A stretch of DNA of 64,000 nt from Chrysaora quinquecirrha (taxonomy: Eukaryota > Cnidaria > Scyphozoa > Semaeostomeae > Pelagiidae), in assembly GCA_014526335.1 (NCBI GenBank), contig JACTAT010000010.1, positions 6,449,777-6,513,776 on the forward strand, read 5' to 3'. This document shows, piece by piece, positions 19,180-31,168 of this stretch (positions are counted from its first letter, which is position 1; the number at the start of each line of letters is the position of its first letter). A model generated the notes under the pieces. The model was not told the origin of the DNA. It saw nothing but the letters and a program-made list of their open reading frames with translations, and ran no database searches. Made by a program: the position numbers and the translations under genes.

Positions 19180-21130
19180 CTTTCTTATTATTGTTTCTTC
19201 TCTTAATTAAGCCTTCTATCTGCTGTATTAAGCTCAATCTCTTTCAAGCCTCATCAGTATTTAAGCCTCATCTCTATATAAGCCTAACCTCTATATAAGT
19301 ATCCTCTCTATTAAGCAATCTCTATACCCTCTCCCTAATAACTACACCGTCTTTCTAATAAATTAATGCATTTCCGCATTTAGCCTTCTTTTACTTATAA
19401 TACTTTTCTACGGTATGTTCTCTCCATTAAGCCTTCTGTCTATTAAGCTCTACCTCTATTAAGCGTCATCTCTATATAAGTCTCTTCTCTATTACGCAAC
19501 CTCTATATCCTTACCCCTCGTCTTTCTAATAAATTAATGCACTGCCCCATTAACCATTCTTTTACTTATTATAATTCTCTATTGTATCTTCTCTCTATTA
19601 AGCTATACCTCTCTATAAGACTCGACCATATCAATTAAGCAGTCTTACTAAAATCAAAGGAACTTCCCCCATTAAGCCTTCTTTTACTTACAATACGTCT
19701 CTAGGGTATCTTCTCTCCATTAATCCTTATCTCTATTTAAGTATCCTCTCTATTAAGCAATCTCTACACCCTTTCCCTAATAACTACACCGTCTTTAATA
19801 GATTAAGGAACTTCCCCCATTAAGCCTTCTTTTACGTGCAATAGTTCTCTATGACATCTTTCTCCCAATCAAGCCTCCTGTCTATTGAGCTGAGCTCTGT
19901 CTCTATTACATCTCATCTCAAGTCTCCTCTATATTAGACAACCTCTAAATCCTACCTTGTCTCTATAAATTACACCGCCCTTCTTATCAAGTCACTTCCC
20001 CGTTAAGACTTCCTTTACTTAGAACACTTCTCCATGAAATATTCTCTCAATTCAGCCCTCCGTCTACTAAGCTCAATCTCTATCAAGCCTTATCTCTATC
20101 TACATCTTTTCTCTATTGAGCAACCTCTATACCTTGTCTCTATAAAATACGTCGTCTATCTTACAAATGAATGCACTTTCTCATTAAGCCCTCTTTAATA
20201 ATGCTTCTCCATGGTATCTTCTCCCAATTAAGCCTTCTGTCTATTAAGCTCTATCTCTTCAGCTTCATTTCTTTCTAACTCTTCTCTCTATAAAGCAACC
20301 TATATATTCTAATTAATTAACCTATTAATTAAACCATCTTTCTAATAAATCAATGCACTTCCCAATCTAATCTTCTTTTACTTATAATACTTCTCTCTGG
20401 TATCTTCTCCCAATTAAGCCTTCTGTCTATTAAGCTCTATCTCTTCAGCTTCATTTCTTTCTAACTCTTCTCTCTATAAAGCAACCTATATATTCTAATT
20501 AATTAACCTATTAATTAAACCATCTTTCTAATAAATCAATGCACTTCCCAATCTAATCTTCTTTTACTTATAATACTTCTCTCTGGTATCTTCTCCCAAT
20601 TAAGCCTTCTGTCTATTGAGCTCTATCTCTTCAGCTTCATTTCTTTCTAACTCTTCTCTCTATAAAGCAACCTATATATTCTAATTAATTAACCTATTAA
20701 TTAAACCATCTTTCTAATAAATCAATGCACTTCCCAATCTAATCTTCTTTTACTTATAATACTTCTCTGTGGTATCTTCTCTCCAATAAGCTTCCTGTCT
20801 GTTAAGCTCTATCTCTATTTAGCCTAATCTCTAATTAAGTATCCTCTCTATTAACTCTATACCCTTTCCCTAATAACTACACCGTCTTTCTAATAGATTA
20901 AGTAAAGTTTCGTCTGTATGAGGAAACCTCTATATCCTACCTTGTCTCTATTAATTACACCGTCTTTCTCTAGGGTACCTTCTCTCTATTAAGCCCTCTA
21001 TCTGTTAAACTATATCTCTATTAAGCTACCTCTCTTAGTCTCTTTCTAAGTTTGTTCTCAATTAACCACCCCATATACCTTGTCCTTACCGTCTTTTTCA
21101 TAAATTAAGATACTAATGGCATTCCATCTT
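19180..21130. repeat. Pyrimidine-rich tandem region with three 186-bp units
   Basis: About 1.95 kb dominated on the plus strand by TCTATTAAGCCT-like words with strong C/T versus G/A asymmetry. Clear units of exactly 186 bp start at 20213, 20399 and 20585 and end at 20771. The remainder looks like older, diverged units of the same type. Confidence 0.85.
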
Positions 21131-22177
21131 CAAGTATCTCTGCAAGTTTTCAATTCATAGTCCTCCCTCTGTTATTCATAGTCCTCCAATTCATAGTTTT
21201 ACCAGATATCTTTTAAAAATGTTTACGATGAAATTTCTACTTTCCAAGGCTCCTAAAGATGAGATCATGGCCGCTCCATTGCCAAATATGATAGCCTTTG
21301 CTGGACCAAAATTGCAAAAAGTATACCCTTGGCTAGACGAGAAGTCCGAAAAGTATACTTTAGCTAGCGCGGTCCTTGTACATTGTTGTGTAGGTCTTTG
21401 CAACGTCCTTACGCAAAGAGCTACGTCTGCAGTTCCTCATTGTCAGCGGTTTGCATTTATCTTTCAGATTGATGCAGGCATGGAGCAGTTGCTTCCCTGA
21501 AGACCAGGTAACTACAGATAAGACATGGTTTTGGCAAAATGGATCTGGAACTAAACGAAATTACACTAGATTTCAAAGGAGACGAATCAATGGAAAATAA
21601 GGTATAGATTGAAGTTAGTAAGCAACAAGAAAGCACGAATGAGGGTTTAAGATAAAAGATAAACATATACAGCTTGAGGTGAATTGATCAATATATGACA
21701 ATGTCTCACAGGGCTTACTAACAAAGTAGATATATTCTTTATTGTATCGAGTCCATGCAAAGCTTGTCTAATATATAACAATAGAACCACCTGAATCCAG
21801 ATAAATATGCGACTGAAAAACTGTGATAAAAATGATAATAATTAATCAAGCTACTCGTTTCGAAGGTCTTTTGTAGAAAAGTTCTGGCAACTAGGAATAT
21901 CATGTCACGGCTGAAACATGACCCAACCAAAGGGCAAAAGTACCAAAGACATACTTTATCCGGATGAAAGTAAATTACTGAAGATACGGGATGAAATATT
22001 CCACATAAAGGGGTAATCAAAAATGATGGTCTTAGGCCTAATAAGTTCGGGAAGTTTATTATTGTCTGAAAGCGCTATTACATACAGTACGTCGAGACGC
22101 GAAAGTTATCTAAAGGCCGCACAAAGGTTGAAATTCCCCAAAAAGCGTTGGATTTGTGGCATTTTAGCTTTTCTACA

Positions 22178-25100
22178 ATAAACGATTTCAAGGTTACTAG
22201 CGCCATTATGAATTAGGTGAAAATTTTGGCATAATGGCGGCTCGCAGCAAAAACAAAAACAAGCCGCAGGTTTGAAAATTCATCAAAATTAGTTAAAACA
22301 AGGAATTCTAATGAACTTTTGATTTTAAAGTAGAATAATAACTTATCTAATGAAATGAAATCATAATTGAAAGAAACTAGACGCTTTTCTGTGTTTTCTA
22401 CGTCGATTTGCAGAGCAACCAGAAAACGGCCTAGCCAAGGTAGGTATTCGTAAAATCGTATTTTTGGGCTGGTGGGTGATAGTTTGAGGCCGTTTTCGTG
22501 TTATTCGAAAGATAAAAGGTGGCTTTACATGCTCTGAAGGTTTCGTAGCCCTTGACCTCCGTTTGACGAAGTTATGTGTTCTCAAAGTGGGAGTTCACAT
22601 GTGCACAGTTTATGATGTGACATGCGAGGAGCTCACCTCTTTGCTTCATTTATTTCTGCTTGTTCATTGGTTTAACAAAGAGGGATACCTCCCAAAGGCT
22701 GTTTTCATTGGTTGCTGCCAAAACTCGGGTCAATGAATGCGTGATTCACCGAAAAACATATCCGCTGTGTCTTTATGTATGGAGTGCCCCCCTGGCATCT
22801 ATTTTATTTGGTACACATGACTTGAAAAAGCCGAAGTCCAGCCAGCTCTTGCAAAGAATCTTCTAAAAATCTGCAACAATAGTTATAATATTACGTTGAT
22901 TGACGCTGAAAATAAACAATGAATCCTAATGAGAGCACAAAAAAATCCAATCTCTCGCAGTTCAGAAGTACGGGATTTCAAACGTGCGGGTTTTCCGGGG
23001 GGTTGCCTAATGCACTTCTCAGTGAGACACAGATATGCGTCATTTTTTGGGAACTTTCTGGACCAAACATTCAGGCAAATGGGGTTAACTTTGACAGTTA
23101 CAGTTATCTAGAATGTGTTTTCGATTTTTCAAAAAATTTTAGCTTTGGATTTTTGATGAATTCACAATTTTAATATTTTTGGAAGAGTATAATACTTTTT
23201 TACCCTATGCTTAAAGTGGAAATATGGATTTTCTAAGGAAAAATATATGTTCCTTGTTAGCTTTTCAAAATTCAGGGATAGGGGAACAAAATTAGACCAA
23301 TTTTCCTATATCAGGGAACACTAGACCTGAATTCTGAGCCTGGTTCACGTCAGAAGTGGCGCACACCCCCATACAAATCCAGTGAATAGTGAAGTCATTT
23401 GGAAGTTTAATTCACATGTTTCTTAATCTTTAACTGCTCAAAAAATTGTCTAACTTTTCTTTACCCCGATCCGCTATCAATGGCTGTGTTCATAGCAGAA
23501 AATCGTGAAAAATGCGTGTTTTTCCGTGAACTACCAGTGTCTTGACGCAATTTTTTGGCGACAGCCAATGAAAACAGACTTAGGAGGTATCCCTCTTAGG
23601 TAAACCAATGAAGAAACAGAAATAAATGAAGCAAAGAGGTGAGTTCCTCGCATGCCGCATCATAAACTGTGCACATGGAACTCCCACTTTGAGAACACAT
23701 AACTTCGTCAAACGGAGGTCAAGGGCTACGAAACCTTCAGAGCCTGTAAAGCCACCTTTTATCTTTCGAATAACACGAAAAACGGCCTCAAACGAATATC
23801 ATCCTCGCCAAAAATATTGGGGACAGTATGTTATAAGTATGTTTTACCAGCCCATATTTGGGTAATAAGACCCAAATATACGCGGGTATGCTTATTACAC
23901 ATATTTGGGTAATAAGACCCAACATTACGAATGCGTCTTTAGAGCGAGAATTTTACAAAATTTCGAAGTGTCCCAAAACTTTTCATCAAAGCTCATAAAC
24001 TGACTCCACCGTTTAGCAGTGAATTATTACGAAATTCAGAAAATGAAACGAATTATGCAGGCATGATGTACTTGCTTTCAAGTGTTGTTGATCTTCACAA
24101 CAGAGAACGGAAGAATGCTAAAGTAAGCATAATTGGCATTGCTATTTGATGGACTGCGAAATTCAATAAGGAGCAACCAAGCGGGATGCCAAGTTCTACA
24201 GTTCTCCACACAGTTCTCCCCACAGTTCTCCATCTTCAAATGTAAATATCTCCTCGTTGCTTGAAAGACTGCACTTGTAACTATGTAATTCTGTATTATT
24301 TCATGTCTACTTTAAGATTTTCAACAGAGTTCGACTGCCAATGCATGGCAAAGTATATTTCTCACAGTTCTCCACCTGTTTTTAAAGATAGGTTTTCACC
24401 AGCTGTATTGTTTACTTACTACAGAGAGTGGAGAACTGTCAGAAAACGAACTCAGAAGGAATGTCAAAAAGGGAAAATTATTTTATAACATGAAATACTC
24501 CCAGAAATGTATTGTCGGATAGCGAGAAGTATGGGAAAATTATTTGGACTTGAGTTATTCCACTTTTATGCGGTAGAAAATGATGGAGAACTGTCAGTTT
24601 CTTAGATGTCAAGCTCTCTCCTCCGCAGCGGCAGACGCATCGCTTTAATTCTGGTCTACAGAACGGTTCTAAAGATGCATTTGAATGATAAAGGTATTGC
24701 TTCTGGAGCTGAAAAATGTGTACCGTTGCCTCTTATGATTTTGCGATGTTGGAAAGTGAATTACGGCCTTTTTCAAAGGATTCCTTCACTTTTCAATGAA
24801 TTTTCACATTTTGCAAAATTTTGGCCCTGACCCCGCAAAGCCCCCCAAAATATAAAGTCATTCCTCCTATTTACAATAAACATCACTTGAGCCTTTTGAG
24901 TCTTTCCATTCTTGAGAAAAACACAATTTTAGATTTCTGCTCTTGCTCAGACAATCCTCGCCAAAAATATTGGGGACAGTATGTTATAAGTATGTTTTAC
25001 CTTAAAAACCCCGTCCCATTACAACATATTTGGGTAATAAGACCCCCCTCCCCCCGAATCAATGTTGGGACCACTGTCAACATTGATTTCACCAACATTG

Positions 25101-25447
25101 AGTCGGGGGGAGGGGGGTATGCGTCTTTAGAGCGAGAATTTTACAAAATTTCGAAGTGTCCCAGCCTTTTTGGCGAGGATTGTACCTTGGCTAGGCCGTT
25201 TTCTGGTTGCTCCGCAAATCGACGTAGAAAACACAGAAAATCGTCTAGTTTCTTTCAAATATGATTTCATTTCATTAGATAAGTTATTATTCTACTTTAA
25301 AATCAAAAGTTCATTAGAATTCCTTGTTTTAACTAATTTTGATGAATTTTCAAACCTGCGGCTTGTTTTTGTTTTTGCTGCGAGCCGCCATTATGCCAAA
25401 ATTTTCACCTAATTCATAATGGCGCTAGTAACCTTGAAATCGTTTAT
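22178..25447. mobile_element. Large foldback element, nested
   Basis: The outer arms 22178-22440 and 25185-25447 are inverted copies (ATAAACGATTTCAAGG ... CCTTGGCTAGGCCG). The next part of the left arm, about 22470-22735, is inverted at about 23560-23800. The right arm is therefore interrupted by about 1.4 kb (23801-25184) of later insertion. That insertion is bounded by a 48-bp direct repeat (23801-23848 and 24954-25001, ATCCTCGCCAAAAATATTGG). No transposase was seen. Short frames in the arms mirror each other and are not genes. Confidence 0.85.
24952..25184. mobile_element. Small inverted-repeat insertion inside the foldback
   Basis: About 233 bp starting CAATCCTCGCCAAAAA and ending TTTTTGGCGAGGATTG. 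It has an inner palindrome around 25055-25110 (CCCCCCTCCCCCC facing GGGGGGAGGGGGG, with AATGTTGG and CCAACATT). Confidence 0.65.
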
Positions 25448-25467
25448 TCATGAATCCTAGCCAGGGA

Positions 25468-25598
25468 TAGACTTATTACCTGAGTCGTAGTTATCGCTAT
25501 TGAAATGAATGGCCTAGACGCTCAAACAGTTTGAGCGATCTCGGTTTGGTGTAGTCTCGGTCTGGTGAGCGAAAACTGGGACTCAGGTAATAAGTCTA
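25468..25598. mobile_element. MULE-like MITE with perfect 9-bp target duplication, copy 2
   Basis: 131 bp with perfect 19-bp terminal inverted repeats TAGACTTATTACCTGAGTC. The flanking duplication is AGCCAGGGA at 25459-25467 and 25599-25607. Its ends match copy 3 at 50428 and resemble copy 1 at 5561, while the interior differs. Confidence 0.9.
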
Positions 25599-25607
25599 AG
25601 CCAGGGA

Positions 25608-26740
25608 GTTGAAAGACCGATTTGGAAAAGATCATAGCAAAGACATGAACTTCAGTACACCCAAATAACCTCACTTCACGAGGCTACCCTATGCAATTGA
25701 ATCCCTCCTAAAAGACCCAAGATGTGAAACCCATATTATGCGAGGGAAACCCATTTCAGTACAAAAGGAAACCTGCACTTATATGGCCTAAACATCCCTT
25801 GAAACACGAGTCGAAATCTCATTTCTGAAGCCAAGAACGTCTTAAAAGCAAACAAGTCACCAATATATTCAAACAGACATGTCTCCAAGTATTAACGGCG
25901 ATAATTGTAAGTAGATGCGAGATTGCAACTCAAAAAATAACAGCGCAAGCGACTAAGGTCTAACTGCAAACATAACTCAAAAAAGGAAGAGTACGATTTG
26001 AAGCCTAAAAATCATAGCTATATAACTAACAAACTCACTCAATAGTTTAAACAAGCCTAACGAAAACAACAACCAAATTGTGCCACCCAGTCATAAGCCT
26101 TAAATAATTCTAACAAAAACAGGCAGATACCCATTCTTCAAGGCCAACTGAGTTTTCCAAAGGTGAAGCCCGTCTTAAACTAAACCACAAAAAGGTAGAG
26201 GCTCAGCCTATAGAAAAAGCTTTAAACACGCACTAAACGTAGAGAAAAAGAGTGCCTTACCTAAATTATTTCACCAGATCTTTGAAACCAAACCTATACA
26301 CATAGTTTAACATAATGTCCTAAGTAAGCCAAATGGTCCATACAACCAAGTCTGGCCATAAAGCTTGTATTGGAAGAGTAAAATGCGTTTCAAAGCTAAC
26401 TCTAAAAGTCAAACCCAAGTCCAGGTTTATCCGAACCTAGCATATGTATGCAACATTTAGCTTCTTGCTCTTAAAACAAGCTAACCTTGAAGTAGTATCA
26501 TGATGCCTGACTAGAAGCAACTGTACAACGAAATAACAAAATCCACCAAAAAGTCTAAATATGTTCCAAAAACACTGAATTTGTTACAAACATATCTGCA
26601 AAGCTTATGTAGTCGAAACAAAATATATTCTAAAAACAAAGGGACGCAAATGTTTTCGTCCAAAAATTTAGTCCCAAATTGGTCTTAAATGATGAATTTG
26701 TCCCAAACGAAGCATAAACTCAATGGGTACCATATTTATC
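25608..26740. other. AT-rich spacer without recognisable features
   Basis: About 1.1 kb of A-rich sequence with no long frame, array or splice structure that I can support. It leads into the 171-bp satellite. Confidence 0.5.
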
Positions 26741-26744
26741 AAAG

Positions 26745-28180
26745 GAATTTCTCAGAATTGCGAAGAGTTTTTCAGGAGTTACATTCTCCCAACAAAAACA
26801 CAAGCTATAAAAATCTAACATGCTAACTTAAACAACGTTTAACATTAGACTTCTAGAGCAATCATTACTCGAAGACTATCTCAAGAATGTGTACAATGTT
26901 CTTAAAAGAAACTCAGTTTCTCAGAATTGCAAAGAGTTATTCAGGAGTGACATTCTCCCAACAAAAACACAAGCTTTAAAAATCTAAAATGCCAACTTAA
27001 ACAACGTTTAACATTGGACTTATAAAGCAGTCATCACTCAAAGACTATCTCTCTAAGAATGTGTACCATGTTCTTAAAAGAAACTCAATTTCTAAGAATT
27101 GCAAAGAGTTATTCAGGAGTGACATTCTCCCAACAAAAACACAAGCTATAAAAATCTAACATGCCAACTTAAACAACGTTTAACATTAGACTTATAAAGC
27201 AATCATCACCTAAAGACCATCTCTATAAGAATGCGTACAATGTTCTTAAAAGAGACTCAATTTCTCAGAATTTCGAAGAGATTTCAGGAGTGACATTCAC
27301 CAACACAGAAACAAATTATAAAAATTTAACATGCCAACTAAAACAACATTTAACATTCGACTTATAAAACAATCATCACCCAAAGACCATCTCTATAAGA
27401 ATGTGTACAATGTTCTTAAAAGAAACTCAGTTTCTCAGAATTGCGAAGAGTTATTCAGGAGTGACATTCTCCCAACAAAAACACAAGCTTTAAAAATCTA
27501 ACATGCCAACTTAAACAACGTTTAACATTAGACTTATAAAGCAATCATCACCTAAAGACCATCTCTATAAGAATGCGTACATGTTTTAAAAGAAACTCAT
27601 TTTCTCAGAATTTCGAAGAGATTTCAGGAGTGACATTCTCCAACAAAGAAACAAATTATAAAAATTTAACATGCCAACTTAAACAACGTTTAACATTAGA
27701 CTTATAAAGCAATCATCACTCAAAGACCATCTCTATAAGAATGTGTACAATGTTCTTAAAAGAGACTCAATTTCTCAGAATTGTGAAGGGTTATTCAGGA
27801 GTGACATTCTCCCAACAAAAACACAAGCTATAAAAATCTAACATGCCAACTAAAACAATGATTAACATTAGACTTCTAGAGCAATCATTACTCAAAGACT
27901 AACCCTCTAAGAATGCGTACCATGTTCTTAAAAGAAACTCAATTTCTCAGAATTGTGAAGAGTTTTTCATGAGTGACATTCCCCTAATAAAAACACAAGC
28001 TACAAAAATCTTACACATGATCTCACAACTGAAACAACGATTATTACTAAACTTCAACAGCAATCATAACTCAAAGACCAACCATCTAAGAATGCGTACC
28101 ATGTTCTTAAAAGAAACTCAATTTCTCAGGATTGCGAAGAGTTATTCAGGAGTGACATTCTCCCAACAAAAACACAAGCA
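26745..28180. repeat. 171-bp satellite array, about nine units
   Basis: The word CTCAGAATT (or a close variant) recurs at 26751, 26920, 27092, 27264, 27434, 27604, 27774, 27946 and 28125, giving spacings of 169-179 bp. Units share GGAGTGACATTCTCCCAACA, AACAACGTTTAACATT and GTTCTTAAAAGAAACTCA. No CENP-B-like box was looked for systematically. Confidence 0.92.
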
Positions 28181-28975
28181 TGGTTTAACCTCAAACTTCT
28201 ATAGAATCTCAGAATCTTGCATCTCAACTGTCGTACCTCGAAAACCTGAATTAATCGAACCAAAAACGTTCGGGTTAAATCTGCCAATACACAATTCTCA
28301 TTGCAATTTGTAATTGTACATTATTTAATGGCAACATTTACAATAGTGAAAAAATACTAATTCACACTAACATGAAGCAACTCCAGAGATTGCATCAAAG
28401 AATCAAGAACACTCATAAAATAAAGAAGAGAGTATAAAACAACAGCATCTATGATAAACTCTAAAGTTGATGCCTAGACAATAAAATGCCTAGTCTACTG
28501 CCATTCATGCATCTAAATCAATTTTACGTAGCATACCTTCGAGAGAAAACTCCGAAATCCTCCATCGCATAAGCACCAAGTTTCTTGACTGGATTAAGAT
28601 GTTCTACAACAAAATAAAACAGCGTATTTGAGATTGAATTATATTTTTCAATATCATATTCACCTGTAGGACTTGTATTGTCTAATTCGTAGGAAATTCT
28701 TGGAAAACCTATTGTTCCAAAGCGAGATTCTCGGAATTCAGCTTTTGAGGCGAAAGAAAAGTCACTACAGCAATTGGTTCAACTATCAAATATTAACTGG
28801 TCTTTTCTAACGTACTATCAGTCAATATATTTTTAATTATTTGCTGTTAAAAAGCTTGAATAATCCAATAAACATGACAAAGTTACAAAACAAGAAGGCG
28901 AAATAGCAACCAACAGCTAATCATAAAAGTAATGCTAAAACTAGTCCAAAAACAAAGAGGGAAGACTTTAAAGCT

Positions 28976-29514
28976 ATGGCTCAACTAGGAGACTTGTCGC
29001 ACGCGACACTGTATTCGGTGTGTCTCGAAGGGTGGCTAAACTTGCGAGTGATAAGCTAGCAACATGTCCCCCGAGTCATTTTCATGTTGCGGAGACAAGA
29101 AATGTTTCTGTTGTTTCCCAGAAACATTTACGTGTCTCTTGCTACAAATTTTGTTACGCGCTACAAAGTTTCCGAGGTGGCTAAACTGGTAGACACGGAG
29201 GCGACATCAATGTCGCGTGTGACATGTCTCCTAGCTTAGCCAGGCCTCAAGTGTTAAGTTGTGGTCAAACTAGGAGACATGTCGCGCGCGACATTGTATT
29301 CGCCGTGTCTCCCAGGATGGCTAAACATGCGAAATGCGAATGACAAGTATGCAACATGTCCCTGAGTCACGGAGACATGAAATGTTTCAGTTATCTCCGA
29401 GAAACGCTTAGCTACGTGTCTCTCGCTAGAAATTTCGTCGCCCGATAGCTATCGGGGGACATGTCACGATTGAAAATGTCGCACGGAACACGTCTCCTAG
29501 TTTAGCCAGGCCTT
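28976..29514. mobile_element. Two adjacent MITEs with GGCTAAACTAGGAGACATGT ends
   Basis: Two roughly 255-270 bp copies (28976-29249 and 29258-29514). Each starts like CAAACTAGGAGACATGTCGC and ends GACATGTCTCCTAG followed by TTAGCCAGGCC or close variants. The subterminal CGCGACATTGTATTCG is shared. A third copy is at 46686-47035. Confidence 0.75.
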
Positions 29515-30284
29515 TAGTGTTACCAGGATCAAGAGGCAGTTGAGCGCATGTCCAGAGTCCAGAAAAGTGTTCAACCTTCCTCCAGACAAAAATACGCTTA
29601 GCTGAAAACCTTCCTCACTAAACAATGAAAAATAGGCGTGTCTTAGGTGTGGCATCAGATTTTCTTTTGTTCTGGTTAACCTTCCTCTGGCCAATGACCG
29701 TGTGACCGTAACTTTTTCTTGGCTCTGCGCATGTCTCCTGGGTTTTTTTTATCATAAAACACACCATCCAGCCTATAACCGCATTTCCTAGATTAAGCGG
29801 GGCGCTTATTTAAGCATCCGTATCAAAGAGGAGCAATTTTTCGAGATTCATGAATAAACTATGACTCTGACGAATACTAGGTTTTGCAGAGAAACTAGCA
29901 AAAGGTGTCTCTTGATTCCTCCTATAAAGTTCTTGCACACACACTATTACATGGGTGTCAGGGACCAATTTGATAGACAGTTCAATTCAAAGAGGGCGCT
30001 TATACGAGGAAATGTGGTATCAGAGTTTCTACACATGACATCATAAAGACAAGGCACGACTTAAAGGTCAAAAGTCAAAGGTCATGGCTTTTATATAGCG
30101 TCGTTATCTGTCACTGGACATATTCAGCAGCGCTTTACAACGATCTACCCCCTTACCTCAGGCCATATTTTTATCATTTTCCATTTTTTTTTCTATACTC
30201 CCTGGGGAGTATATGTCGACTCGCTTGCAGCCATATAGTCGGCGCTACGAGGGTTTTAAAGCCTTCATCAGTAAGGTACCAATT

Positions 30285-30425
30285 TTACACCTTGGTGCGG
30301 TGTCACAGAGAGAAAGGTTTTTACACCTTGTAAATTTGTGCTCCCTAGCCTGGATTTGAACCACAGACCTTGAGCCCAAATGGCGCAAGTGCTAACCACT
30401 ACGCTACGCTGCTCTTAATGCAATT
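30285..30425 (-). mobile_element. tRNA-derived SINE-like segment
   Basis: On the minus strand the head reads AGCGTAGTGGTTAGCACT (A box) and GGTTCAAATCC (B box) about 35 bp apart. The trailing part has two inverted CACCTTG/CAAGGTG words. No complete cloverleaf was found. Confidence 0.6.
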
Positions 30426-30711
30426 TATTCAGGTTTAATATGTGACAGGGGCTTTTATGTTATTATTCTCAATTTGCATCGCATTAGAGCTAGAGAAGCT
30501 TTTTATGCGTCTTGTGATTGGTGGAAGCTTTTCATGCAAAGCAATTCCTCATGCAGCAGTGTTGCTATGTTGAACCGGATGAACTCGTGCGTTTAAATTT
30601 GGCGGCTATAAATTTTCGCCACGCGGTCTGTGCTTATCATTGAAACCATGAAACTGAACATGAACTGTCAACGGCGAACGTTTCAAAGTGCTTGTCAAAC
30701 AGATTTTTATC

Positions 30712-31017
30712 TCACCCACCCTGCCTGCTTGCTTGGTTTAGGTAGCCTACTCGTTTCACTTCTTTCATGCTTTCGAGTAGTGTCTTAAGGGCTCTAGTTG
30801 TCTGCATGGACATAGTGTGCTGGTCTGCGGAAAAAACCTCGTTTCTTTCGTCAACCCTACAGAAGCGAAGGTCATTTTGGCACTGGGCTGGCACACTGAC
30901 CGCCCATTCTGAAATTCCGATGATGAGAAAAACATCACCAGATCTCAGTTGATAGACAATGGTGGCTACACAGCGCTGATGGACTTCTTTTGCATTGCCA
31001 ATCGCAATTGCTTCCAT
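30712..31017 (-). CDS. Unidentified 101-codon frame
   Basis: An ATG-initiated frame with mixed amino-acid composition (MEAIAIGNAKEVHQRC ... GDVFLIIGISEWAVSVP). I do not recognise a family or a domain. It is antisense to the DNA just upstream of the second ETS gene. The balanced composition is the only reason to list it, and it could be an exon of a larger gene, a transposon remnant, or chance. Confidence 0.2.
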   Translation of the reverse strand: MEAIAIGNAKEVHQRCVATIVYQLRSGDVFLIIGISEWAVSVPAQCQNDLRFCRVDERNEVFSADQHTMSMQTTRALKTLLESMKEVKRVGYLNQASRQGG

Positions 31018-31168
31018 GTTTCACGTTATTGCTTTCCCTGGAACTAATATTAACGTACTGTAACAAAGTTCTAGGTAAGGGTTTTGTTCCCAGGCCCTGA
31101 AAAATTAAAATTAAAATTTTCTGATACCTTTATTGTTAACTTCATAATCTCATCATCTTCCTTTCCAG

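Noticed and set aside
18442..19237. Several overlapping frames of 60-141 codons on both strands, rich in His, Thr, Pro or Gly, Val
   Set aside because: All are translations of the tandem module array in the palindrome arm. The array is open in several frames because of its period.
21219..21500. 93-codon plus-strand frame
   Set aside because: Composition is plausible, but I see no family motif and no splice partner. A minus frame of similar length covers it.
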